Translations under genes and position numbers: made by a program
Source of the DNA: JBKEAD01 sp047973165
GTDB taxonomy: Bacteria; Verrucomicrobiota; Verrucomicrobiia; Chthoniobacterales; JBKEAD01
Assembly: GCA_047973165.1 (NCBI GenBank)
Contig: JBKEBM010000131.1
Span: forward strand, 1 to 22,955
Length of the DNA stretch: 22,955 nucleotides
Reading direction: 5' to 3'
Part shown: positions 13,201-20,765 of the stretch, one piece after another
Layout of the letters: the number at the start of each line of letters is the position of its first letter
Position numbering within the stretch: the stretch's first letter is position 1
Notes under the pieces: generated by a model
Databases searched by the model: none
Told to the model about the DNA's origin: nothing
What the model saw: the letters and a program-made list of their open reading frames with translations, nothing else

Positions 13201-16068
13201 TTAAGATTTTGTTTTTTTCGCGGTTGAGGGTTTCCGCTTTGGGGCGGTTGGTTTTGAGATTTTTTTGGCGTCACTCGCTGTTGTTTTCTTCGCGGGCGAG
13301 GACAATTTGCAAGCGGCTGTGAGAAGTGCCTCCTGCTGGTCTTTGTGAACCCCCAGGCTTCCTGCGGCTGTGCTCGCGCTGGCGGAACGTCCGGCATAGG
13401 TGATTTCGCGACCAAAGATGCGCTGCAAATGGGGCTCCAGAAAACTCCAGGCTCCCATATTTTTGGGTTCCTCCTGGCACCAGACGATTTCGGCGGCTTT
13501 TGGCCAGGTTTCGGCAAGCTCGATCAGGCGCTCCTCGTGCAGCGGATAGATTTGCTCCAGACGCACGAGCAGGAGTGCGGCTTCGGATTTTTCAGCCGCA
13601 CGACGCTCCGCCAGATCGTAATAAACTTTTCCTGAGCATAAAACCACCCGTTGAATTGTTTGAGGATTCTTTGGCAGCGGATCGCAGATAATTTCTGAGA
13701 AAATCGAACTCGTAAAATCCTCTGCACGGGAGACACAAGCCTCTGCACGAAGCAGGCTCTTGGGCGTCATCAAAATCAGCGGTTTGCGATAATCCCGTTT
13801 GATCTGCCGACGCAAAACGTGAAAATACTGTGCCGGCGTCGTGGGGTAGCAGACCTGCATATTTTCCTCGGCACAAAGCTGAAGAAAGCGTTCGAGTCGT
13901 GCGCTGGAGTGTTCCGGTCCCTGCCCCTCGTAGCCGTGTGGCAGCAGTAAGGTGATCGAACTCGGATTGCGCCACTTCGACTCCGCCGAGGCAATAAACT
14001 GATCGATAATAATCTGCGCCCCGTTTGCAAAATCGCCAAACTGCCCCTCCCACAGGCAGAGCATCGAGGGGAAATCCTGCGAATATCCATAGTCAAATCC
14101 CAGAACGGCATATTCCGAAAGCGGACTATTATAAACACAAAAACGCCCCTGGTCCTTTGACATATCGTTGAGCGGAATGTAACGCTCGCGTGTCTGCTCG
14201 TCATAGAGCACGGAGTGTCGCTGACTAAAAGTTCCCCGTCGGCTGTCCTGCCCCGAGAGACGCACGGGCGTGCCCTCCAGCAAAATCGATCCAAAGGCCA
14301 GAGCCTCGGCAAATCCCCAGTCGTAGGGGCCTCCGTCCTTCCAGGTTTTTAAACGACGATCAAGCAGCATACGCTTGATTTTTGGTAGCGGACGAAAGCC
14401 CTCGGGCGTCGTCGTGAGTGCCTTGACGATCTTTTCCAAACTCCTCGCAGAGATATTTGTTTTGACCGGATCGTGTTTGTAAGGCGGTTGAAAAACTGCC
14501 GTCGATCCGGCAAAGGGTGAAGTCGCTTTTTTGGACTTCTCTTGTTTCTCGTTTTGTTTTTTGACCTCGGCCAGAGCGTCTTCGAGTTCCTGCATCGCCT
14601 CGTCTTTGATCTCGGTGGCGACTTCTGAGTTTACCGTGCCGAGTTCAGCGCAGCGACGTTCAAAAATCTCACTCAGGGGCGGGTGCGACTTAATTTGTTT
14701 GTAAAGATTTGGCTGGGTAAATGCTGGCTCATCGCCCTCGTTGTGACCGTGTCGTCGGTAGCAATAAATATCCACCACCACATCGCGACCAAACTGCTGC
14801 CGATACTCCAGAGCCAGTCGCGCACAACGCACAACCGCCGCCGGGTCCTCGCCATTCACATGCAGAATCGGTGCGTCCACCATCTTCGCCATCTCCGTGC
14901 AATAGGCCGACGAACGCGCATCTGCCGGGAGAGTCGTAAATCCAATCTGGTTATTGACGACGATATGCACAGTGCCTCCCGTGCGATAACCCGGAAGCTG
15001 GGACATATTAAAAACCTCCGCCACGACACCCTGCCCGATAAATGCGGCATCTCCGTGCACGAGTATTGGCAGGACTTTTTTTCGCTCGGCGGTATCGCCC
15101 AGGATGCGCTGCCGCGCCCGGGCTTTGCCCATCACTACCGGGCCCACAGCCTCCAGGTGGCTTGGGTTTGCGGCCAGGCGAATCGCAACCTTGTGCCCGC
15201 CTGGCAGAGTCCGCTCGGTCTGGTAGCCCAGGTGGTATTTTACATCGCCATTTCCACCGACGGCTTCGGAGACATAGCTGCCATTGAATTCATTAAAAAT
15301 AATATCCAGCGGCTTGTTTAAAAAATTAGCCAGCACATTCAGACGCCCCCGGTGGGCCATTCCCATGACGATCTCATCGACTTTGGCCGTATCGCAGTTT
15401 TCATAGATCGCGCTCAGCGCAATGAGCAGCGACTCACCACCCTCAAGCGAAAAGCGCTTTTGCCCGACATAGCGTGTGTGAAGAAAGGTCTCGAAGGTCT
15501 CGGCCTCATGGATTTTTTTTAGTAAGTCCTTGTGAACATCCGCATCGCCCTTGCAGTCATCCCCCTCGAATTCGAGTTGATCCCGCACCCAGTTTCGCAT
15601 GCGTGAATTCTGGATGTGCATAAATTCTGCACCAATTGTGCCGCAGTAGATCGACTCAAGCCGCACAATCATCTCGCGCAGTTTCATGGCCTTTCCGTCC
15701 AGGAAATAACGCGACGAGGCCGAGCGATCCAGGTCCTTATCTGAAAAACCAAGTTCGGCCAGCGTGAGCAGGGGTTGCTCATTTCGCACCTTAGCCAGCG
15801 GATCGAGGTCTGCGATGGAATGCCCCAGCATGCGATAAGCAAAAACGAGCCCATCCACGCGAGTGACCCAGGAGTTATCTGCTCCTGCGAGCGCTGCGCC
15901 TCCCGCTTCATCCGAAGTGGGTGCTTCTTCCTGACGGGCCGCCCCGAGTTCAAAGCCTTCGAAAAAAGCAGACCACTCGTCACTCACAGAGCGGGGGTCC
16001 TGCTGCCAACGCTCAAAATTTTCGTCCAGAAGTTCCGCGTTCCAACGCGCTGTAAAAGTATTGCTCAT
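13201..16068 (-). CDS. sucA: 2-oxoglutarate dehydrogenase E1, with a lysine-rich C-terminal tail
   Basis: The 955-residue thiamine-diphosphate enzyme decarboxylates 2-oxoglutarate and succinylates E2 lipoate. The N-terminal 40 residues (WNAELLDENFERWQQDPRSV) match the short helical SucA N-terminal domain that contacts E2. Further motifs are MGMAHRGRLNVLAN near 234, the ThDP/Mg site GDAAFIGQGVVAE to VNNQIGFTT near 338-378, HGHNEGDEPAFTQP, LSGQDSRRGTFSQRH, and HGYEGQGPEHSSARLERF near 714. The fold ends near residue 918 (GVHKDQQEALLTAACKL). About 36 residues of K, S, T, A and P follow (SPAKKTTASDAKK to STAKKTKS), which E. coli SucA lacks and which recall the H1-like protein. The order sucA-sucB with a six-base gap indicates one transcript. 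No Shine-Dalgarno site precedes the ATG. Confidence 0.96.
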   Translation of the reverse strand: MSNTFTARWNAELLDENFERWQQDPRSVSDEWSAFFEGFELGAARQEEAPTSDEAGGAALAGADNSWVTRVDGLVFAYRMLGHSIADLDPLAKVRNEQPLLTLAELGFSDKDLDRSASSRYFLDGKAMKLREMIVRLESIYCGTIGAEFMHIQNSRMRNWVRDQLEFEGDDCKGDADVHKDLLKKIHEAETFETFLHTRYVGQKRFSLEGGESLLIALSAIYENCDTAKVDEIVMGMAHRGRLNVLANFLNKPLDIIFNEFNGSYVSEAVGGNGDVKYHLGYQTERTLPGGHKVAIRLAANPSHLEAVGPVVMGKARARQRILGDTAERKKVLPILVHGDAAFIGQGVVAEVFNMSQLPGYRTGGTVHIVVNNQIGFTTLPADARSSAYCTEMAKMVDAPILHVNGEDPAAVVRCARLALEYRQQFGRDVVVDIYCYRRHGHNEGDEPAFTQPNLYKQIKSHPPLSEIFERRCAELGTVNSEVATEIKDEAMQELEDALAEVKKQNEKQEKSKKATSPFAGSTAVFQPPYKHDPVKTNISARSLEKIVKALTTTPEGFRPLPKIKRMLLDRRLKTWKDGGPYDWGFAEALAFGSILLEGTPVRLSGQDSRRGTFSQRHSVLYDEQTRERYIPLNDMSKDQGRFCVYNSPLSEYAVLGFDYGYSQDFPSMLCLWEGQFGDFANGAQIIIDQFIASAESKWRNPSSITLLLPHGYEGQGPEHSSARLERFLQLCAEENMQVCYPTTPAQYFHVLRRQIKRDYRKPLILMTPKSLLRAEACVSRAEDFTSSIFSEIICDPLPKNPQTIQRVVLCSGKVYYDLAERRAAEKSEAALLLVRLEQIYPLHEERLIELAETWPKAAEIVWCQEEPKNMGAWSFLEPHLQRIFGREITYAGRSASASTAAGSLGVHKDQQEALLTAACKLSSPAKKTTASDAKKISKPTAPKRKPSTAKKTKS

Positions 16069-16212
16069 GAATCAAAGGTTCAAACAGCTAAGAACCTGAT
16101 AGAATCGCGGCGAGACTTCAAGTGTGCATTTCAGGAAGTCGACACTTCGATCTGATTTATTGAAATACCTCTAAAAAAATCCGTTCAGGTTTATGGTGTG
16201 CCCTTATGCGGA

Positions 16213-17484
16213 CTAGTGTTGATCTGGGTCACTTTCAAAAAGCGCATTGCGCATGATGGTGTAGATTTGGGTGTTGTCGATGCTGCCCCGGACGGCTTCT
16301 GCTCCTGCTCCTGCTGCACGCGCCGCGATGCCTCCTGCCACGTCGCGGCTGGTCCCCCAGACGACGATGAAAGGGAGTCGCTGACCCGATTTATCGGGAG
16401 CCGCAATGAAGGGTTTTTTGTCGTCGGTTTCGTAAGTGCTGCCACTGAAGTCCCGTCCGACCGCTCCGAAAGCTGCATGCATGGGATTTTTTTGCTGAAG
16501 CCCGATGATGTCCATACCGCCGGAAGAGCTGTCTGCGGTGGTCAGGAGCAGAGTGTCGGGATGGGTTTCCTGATACTTTAATATGACGCCGTAGGTATCG
16601 TCCGCACGTTTCAGAGCTTCAAATACGCCATGTGCATTTCGATTGTTACCGAAATCGTCGGAGCCTTCTTCCTCGACGACGAGAAAAAATTTATCCGACC
16701 CAAAGAGCTCAAGCGCCTTGGTCGTCATCTCTGCCACAGTGGGAGCGTCAGGGTTGTAATAGGGTAATTTTTTGGCCTGGAGTTCGGCTTCCGTCCCGGC
16801 ATTGTAGGTGTTTCCATTGGCAAAAATCCCGAGGAGTTTTTTGGTTTCCGGCGGGACGGCGGCGAGGTCTTCTTTGCTGAGAACGACGGTGTAGCCCTTT
16901 TCTTTTGCTTCGTTGATGAGGTTGCGACCGTCGCTGCGTTTGCCTTTGCCGCCGTGTTGGCCAGGTTCACCCTCCGGCAGCAACCACTCTTCGCCGCCAC
17001 ACAGAATAATATCGATGCCGGATTCCACAACCTGGCGGGTAATTTCTTCGCTTTCGCTGCGTTTTGCGACACTTGCCACCCATGCTGCCGTGCCTGGTTC
17101 GATGATGCTGCCCGAGTTGATGAGGCCCGTTCGGAAACTTCGGCGACGAGCTTCCTGCATGAGCGACTCGGGTTTTCCGCTGGCGGCTGTCGGCGGAGTG
17201 GCCGAGTCTTTATCCGCACCGAAGCCGCTGCGTGAGACTTTGACTCCGTAGGCATGCGCTGTAGCACCGCCATTGGAGGTTGCCGAGAGAGAGTCGCTCA
17301 TGTGGCCGCGGTAGATGCCGATATGAGGCAGGCGGTCCCACCAGAGTTCGCTGTCGGGACCTTTCCAGAACATTCGTGCTGCCTGCCACTGGCTGATTCC
17401 CGCACCGTCGGGGTGGACAAAAATGACGTTGGCTGCATGGCTAAGCGTTGTAAAAAAGAGAAGGATAAGGGATACCGTTTTCAC
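16213..17484 (-). CDS. Exported alkaline-phosphatase-family protein with altered metal site
   Basis: The 423-residue product starts at a GTG and has a signal peptide (MKTVSLILLFFTTLSHA, cleavage likely after Ala17). The PhoA-like fold follows at once: VIFVHPDGAGISQ with Asp26 (cf. Asp51 of E. coli PhoA), SATSNGGATAHAYG with Ser70 at the nucleophile position (cf. Ser102), VEEEGSDDFGNNRN with Asp277 (cf. Asp327), TTADSSSGG with Asp318 (cf. Asp369), and WGTSRDVAGG near 376. By eye the three zinc-binding histidines are replaced: His331 by Asn281, His370 by Ser319, and His412 by Asp381. It may use another metal, another substrate, or be inactive. It probably acts in the periplasm. It is encoded 28 bases after the UDG-like gene and may be transcribed with it. 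Confidence 0.85.
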   Translation of the reverse strand: MKTVSLILLFFTTLSHAANVIFVHPDGAGISQWQAARMFWKGPDSELWWDRLPHIGIYRGHMSDSLSATSNGGATAHAYGVKVSRSGFGADKDSATPPTAASGKPESLMQEARRRSFRTGLINSGSIIEPGTAAWVASVAKRSESEEITRQVVESGIDIILCGGEEWLLPEGEPGQHGGKGKRSDGRNLINEAKEKGYTVVLSKEDLAAVPPETKKLLGIFANGNTYNAGTEAELQAKKLPYYNPDAPTVAEMTTKALELFGSDKFFLVVEEEGSDDFGNNRNAHGVFEALKRADDTYGVILKYQETHPDTLLLTTADSSSGGMDIIGLQQKNPMHAAFGAVGRDFSGSTYETDDKKPFIAAPDKSGQRLPFIVVWGTSRDVAGGIAARAAGAGAEAVRGSIDNTQIYTIMRNALFESDPDQH

Positions 17485-17512
17485 GAATTTTATTTTGAAT
17501 TTTTTTAAGATG

Positions 17513-18250
17513 TCAGGCCGACTGAAAAAATCTGCGCTGCTTTTCTGAAATGGGCATGTCGAGTTTTTCCATCAGGCCGAGCAGGTCTTCCCAGACTTTA
17601 CGCTTTGCGGAGATGGCGGGATTTCGGACCAGGTAAGCCGGGTGATAAGTGATGAGGAGTTGTGCGGTTTCGATTTGTCGCAGGCCGCCGCGAAGTTCGC
17701 TGAGAGGTTTTTTTTCGACTTGTGGATCGCTGCGCAAAAGAAGTTTCGCTGCGGCATGGCCCAGGGCAACAATGCCGCGTGGCCGGATCAACTGAATCTG
17801 CGTCTCGATCCAGGGTGCCTGGTCAGCAACTCCTGATTTGGAAGTCGGCGGGAAGTCAATGAGGTAAACATCGTCCGTTTTCAGCCCCATTGCCTGCAGT
17901 ATTTTTGTAAATAATTTTCCCGGCTCACCGGAAAAATGTGGGGTGTCTGCGGGGGCGGTGCCGCCAGGTCCTATGTTTGGAATTTCTCCGACGAATACGA
18001 GGTCGGCTTTGCGGTTGCCTTTTCCCAGGAGACGTTTTGTATTTTTGTCCTGCCTGGAAATTTCGTCTGTGAGGCTTTCCCAGGTTGCTGTGGTCGTGAC
18101 GGCAGATTTTTCTTTTGAAGAAGCCTGCGAGACAAAATTTTTAAACTGCTGCAGTGCCTCCTGTGAGAGGGTCGGTTTTTTCCCGATACCGAATTGCATT
18201 TCGGCCAGAAGAGGAGTGATTTGGGAAACGGCTTCGCTGAATTTATTCAT
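17513..18250 (-). CDS. Uracil-DNA glycosylase superfamily protein, family-4-like but without cysteines
   Basis: The 245-residue product has the UDG fold order. An N-terminal extension of about 80 polar residues is followed by LVFVGEIPNIGPGG (motif A region, Glu89), HFSGEPGKLFTKIL (cf. the G-R-A-G-x-L-L-x-x-x-L helix), VYLIDFPPTSKS (cf. TNVVKCRPP-NR), IVALGHAAAKLLL and TYHPAYLVRNP (motif B). Family 4 enzymes remove uracil from DNA and carry four cysteines binding a 4Fe-4S cluster; this protein has no cysteine at all. Activity is therefore uncertain. Its ATG overlaps the rluD stop (ATGA, 18247-18250). Confidence 0.78.
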   Translation of the reverse strand: MNKFSEAVSQITPLLAEMQFGIGKKPTLSQEALQQFKNFVSQASSKEKSAVTTTATWESLTDEISRQDKNTKRLLGKGNRKADLVFVGEIPNIGPGGTAPADTPHFSGEPGKLFTKILQAMGLKTDDVYLIDFPPTSKSGVADQAPWIETQIQLIRPRGIVALGHAAAKLLLRSDPQVEKKPLSELRGGLRQIETAQLLITYHPAYLVRNPAISAKRKVWEDLLGLMEKLDMPISEKQRRFFQSA

Positions 18251-19197
18251 TGATGAGAGGGCAGACTGGTTGTGGGGAGTTGTATATCATCGGAGGGGCG
18301 AAGTGGAAAGATTTCCGGCACCGGAGCCGTAAAATACATCGTCTTTTTCGTGACAGGATGGGTGAAACTAATTTGCCAGGCATGGAGTAAATGGCGGTCC
18401 CACTTTCCGCGTTTGCCGTAAACGGAATCGCCCGCGATGGGGGTGCCGAGGTGCCGCAGGTGGACACGAATCTGATGCGTGCGACCCGTTTTGGGACAGC
18501 AGGCAACGAGTGCTGCACCGGCAGAATTTTTTTCCAGAACACGATACCAGGTCACGGCTTCACGTCCGCGGCCACCATCGGGGACAACGGACATTTTTTG
18601 CCGATGAACACGATGCCTGCCGATCAATGTGTGCAGGGTGTCCTCCATGCGTCGCGGCGCCCCGTCGGTAATGGCGAGATAAGTTTTTTTGATCGTTCGG
18701 TCCGCAAACTGGCGAGCGAGATTCTGGTGGGCCAGATCATTTTTTGCGATGATAAGGCAGCCGCTGGTTTCTTTATCCAGACGATGTACGATGCCCGGTC
18801 TTTCCTCGCCGCCGATGCCGGAGAGATCATCACAATGGTGCAAAACAGCGTGAACCAAAGTGCCGGTCAGATTCCCCGCACCGGGGTGCACGACCATCCC
18901 GGCGGGTTTGTCGATGACAAGCAGGTCGCTGTCTTCAAATAAAATTTCGAGTGGAATATCCTCGGGAGTCAGCCCCACCGAAACCGGTTCTGCCTCGGGG
19001 TCCATTGTGATCTCGTCGCCCGCTGAGAGAATATCGGAGGGCTTTGCGGGAGCACCGTTCAGCCGGATCGCGTGCCTGCGAATGCGCTGCTGAAGCCTGG
19101 AGCGTGAAATATCGGGGAAGCTGCGGGAAAGGCAGTGGTCCAGGCGCTGACCCGCATCGCCGGGGGGGACCGTCAGGCTTTGGAGCTCTTTGCTCAT
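18247..19197 (-). CDS. rluD: RluA/RluD-family 23S rRNA pseudouridine synthase
   Basis: The 316-residue enzyme isomerises uridine in large-subunit rRNA. An S4 RNA-binding domain covers about 16-63 (QRLDHCLSRSFPDISRSRLQ). The RluA catalytic domain holds LLVIDKPAGMVVHPGAGN, the active-site motif GIVHRLDKETSG with Asp141, and RTHQIRVHLRHLGTPIAGD. The S4 domain and the VVHPGAGN motif favour RluD (U1911/1915/1917 in E. coli numbering) over RluA, but RluC is not excluded. The gene overlaps both neighbours by ATGA (19194-19197 and 18247-18250), so it is the middle cistron of an operon. Confidence 0.9.
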   Translation of the reverse strand: MSKELQSLTVPPGDAGQRLDHCLSRSFPDISRSRLQQRIRRHAIRLNGAPAKPSDILSAGDEITMDPEAEPVSVGLTPEDIPLEILFEDSDLLVIDKPAGMVVHPGAGNLTGTLVHAVLHHCDDLSGIGGEERPGIVHRLDKETSGCLIIAKNDLAHQNLARQFADRTIKKTYLAITDGAPRRMEDTLHTLIGRHRVHRQKMSVVPDGGRGREAVTWYRVLEKNSAGAALVACCPKTGRTHQIRVHLRHLGTPIAGDSVYGKRGKWDRHLLHAWQISFTHPVTKKTMYFTAPVPEIFPLRPSDDIQLPTTSLPSHQ

Positions 19198-19955
19198 GCA
19201 GAGTATTTTTCCAAAAGCGTATTGAGTGCGGTCGCCTCTCGCACAAGGAGCGAAGGGTCATCGTTGGGAACAAACTCCAGGAGCGCAGCACGATTACGCT
19301 TTGTTTTTTTCAGAATTTCAAAGTAAGCGCTCCACTCTTCAGAAGCCTCGCTCAGGGGAAAACGCTCGTACTGAATCCAGTGATAGACGTGAACGTCGAG
19401 CAGGCGCGGCAACACATCCTCCAGGCTCCCAATGCGCTCCTCCCGGGAAAAGGTGACAGCCGGCTGCCAGAGCGAAAAAACATTTTCAGCATCGACTTCC
19501 GTCAGCAAACGTCGAGTGGATTCCCGCGAATCGGTCAGGGTATTTGCGTGGTATTCCCAGGCGATCCGAAGATTATTTTTGGCAGCATCTTCTGCGATTC
19601 GACGGGCATCTGCGACGGCGGTTTCTCTTTCTTCATCTGAATAATCTGCAGAGGATTTTGTGCCTGCCCATACGCGGACAGACCGTGATCCAAGCTCCAG
19701 AGCCGAATCGCGAACAGCTTCCCAGGAGGGATTTTCCGGGGATGCCAGTCTGTAATACGAGCCGTAAGCAGCCACGCTCAGACCACTATCGACAGTGATG
19801 CGCCGGGCCTCACGCGCCATCTGCAAATCACCATGGGGCACATGGACATCCCCTCCCCATTCGATGCAGCCGAGCTTTGCTTCCACACACAGCTCCACAA
19901 TTTTTTGGACAGAAATTTTTCGGAAACTGATGCTGACAAGCCCGGATGTAAACAT
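19194..19955 (-). CDS. Sugar phosphate isomerase/epimerase-like TIM-barrel protein
   Basis: With the ATG at 19955 the product has 253 residues. An upstream in-frame TTG at 19991 would add 12 residues without family similarity, and MFTSGLVSISFR is a natural start. The pattern matches the AP-endonuclease-2/xylose-isomerase-like TIM barrel: LGCIEWGGDVHVPHG, GLSVAAYGSYYRL, VRVWAGTKSS, RIAWEYHANTLT, VHVYHWIQYERFPL and ALLEFVPND. The Glu and His residues in these strands are the likely divalent-metal ligands. Substrate is unknown. It is the first gene of an operon with rluD and the UDG-like gene, an odd mix that gives no functional hint. Confidence 0.82.
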   Translation of the reverse strand: MFTSGLVSISFRKISVQKIVELCVEAKLGCIEWGGDVHVPHGDLQMAREARRITVDSGLSVAAYGSYYRLASPENPSWEAVRDSALELGSRSVRVWAGTKSSADYSDEERETAVADARRIAEDAAKNNLRIAWEYHANTLTDSRESTRRLLTEVDAENVFSLWQPAVTFSREERIGSLEDVLPRLLDVHVYHWIQYERFPLSEASEEWSAYFEILKKTKRNRAALLEFVPNDDPSLLVREATALNTLLEKYSA

Positions 19956-20050
19956 GCTTTTATTTATGATCTTCAATTCTCTTGCTTGCAATGCGCGTCT
20001 GAAAAAAGAAGGTTTTGGTTTTTGCAGGATTTCATCGTAAGAGATTCCCT

Positions 20051-20593
20051 GTGGACGCCAGCACCTCCGGTTTTGTTTTACGCCGCTTTCGATTTTCGGA
20101 GAGCAGCTTTATCCTTGTCTGGCTGACTCAGGATTTTGGAAAAATAAAAACCAGTGCCCGTGGTGTCTTAAAACCAAAATCACGATTTGTCGGAGCGGTG
20201 GACCTTTTTTACAAGGCTGAGATCAACATACGAAAAAGCCCCAAAGCCCGCGACGACATTTGGAATCTCTGTGACGCTTCTCTCGAACGCCCCTTTTCCG
20301 GCTGCGAACAGGCACGTTACCTGGCCTGCTCGGTGGCAGCCTATTTTGCTTCTCTGCTCGATGCGACGACGCATACAGAGGAACCCTGCTCGCCGCTCTT
20401 CGACCTCCTCAATCGTGCACTTACTTATCTGGATAAAAGTGTCCCCGATATGGTTGCGGTCCGGCATTTTGAAAAAGAGCTTTGCCGTGGCCTGGGGCTG
20501 GCTGCAGGACAATCGCCCCATCATATCCTTTCAGAATATACGGGAAAACCCCTGGCAGGTCGAAAGGAACTCGTGAAGCAACTCCCCTCCTGA
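20051..20593 (+). CDS. recO: DNA repair protein RecO (short form)
   Basis: With a GTG start at 20051 the product has 180 residues. The N-terminal OB-fold pattern GFVLRRFRFSESSFILVWLTQDFGKIKTSARGVL is typical of RecO, which loads RecA on SSB-coated DNA with RecR and anneals strands. The C-terminal part (CEQARYLACSVAAYFASLLD, SPLFDLLNRALTYLD) fits the helical RecO domain, while the zinc-finger cysteines of some family members are missing. E. coli RecO is about 240 residues, so this is a short version. A TTG at 20015 preceded by AGAAGG is the alternative start and would add 12 residues. The gene ends 49 bases before the tRNA fragment. Confidence 0.75.
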   Translation: MDASTSGFVLRRFRFSESSFILVWLTQDFGKIKTSARGVLKPKSRFVGAVDLFYKAEINIRKSPKARDDIWNLCDASLERPFSGCEQARYLACSVAAYFASLLDATTHTEEPCSPLFDLLNRALTYLDKSVPDMVAVRHFEKELCRGLGLAAGQSPHHILSEYTGKPLAGRKELVKQLPS

Positions 20594-20642
20594 TTTCTGG
20601 CCCACAAAGCCGTTCTTCAACTCGACGAATTTCGTTAAAAAG

Positions 20643-20691
20643 TGGCTGCCTCGCATGGATTCGAACCATGACAAACAGATCCAGAACCTGT
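20643..20691 (-). pseudogene. tRNA-Gln(CUG) 3' half, element attachment site
   Basis: On the minus strand this reads as tRNA positions 27 to 76: anticodon stem ACAGG/TCTGT with loop TTCTGGA (anticodon CTG at 20682-20684), a four-base variable loop, T arm CATGG-TTCGAAT-CCATG, acceptor 3' strand CGAGGCA, discriminator G73 and encoded CCA. G73 fits tRNA-Gln. The DNA to the right does not contain the needed TGCCTCG acceptor strand or a D arm, so this is not a functional tRNA. It is the duplicated 3' part left by integration, that is, one att site. Homology appears to stop near 20691. Confidence 0.85.
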
Positions 20692-20706
20692 ATAGCAAGC
20701 CTGTAT
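20687..20706 (+). repeat. CCTGTAT direct repeat at the att site
   Basis: CCTGTAT occurs at 20687-20693 and 20700-20706, 13 bp apart. The first copy overlaps the anticodon-stem end of the tRNA fragment. It may be part of the integrase core or accessory binding region. Confidence 0.4.
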
Positions 20707-20735
20707 TTATCAGCATCGGACGATAAAGCTTGAAA

Positions 20736-20757
20736 AAAGTATTCTAAAAGTATTCTA
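20736..20757 (+). repeat. Tandem 11 bp repeat AAAGTATTCTA, candidate integrase arm sites
   Basis: Two exact head-to-tail copies of AAAGTATTCTA (20736-20746 and 20747-20757) end 8 bases before the integrase ATG. Position between att core and int suggests arm-type integrase sites or an operator controlling int. Confidence 0.45.
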
Positions 20758-20765
20758 TTTGGCAC

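Noticed and set aside
12166..13204. Long plus-strand open frames opposite sucB
   Set aside because: They mirror the conserved E2 gene. Their F/G- or S-rich composition comes from the K/P/A-rich linker read in antisense.
14683..15321. 212-codon plus-strand frame opposite sucA
   Set aside because: It overlaps the ThDP-binding core of SucA, has no recognisable domain and no ribosome binding site.
16114..16147. Possible pseudoknot in the sucA leader (GACTTC/GAAGTC and AAGTGT/ACACTT)
   Set aside because: The arms interlock but the connecting loops are 0, 9 and 1 bases, which is not feasible for a pseudoknot. At most they are two alternative weak 6 bp hairpins.
20643..20760. Complete tRNA gene before the integrase
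   Set aside because: The acceptor 5' strand and D arm are missing on the expected side; only positions 27-76 are present.
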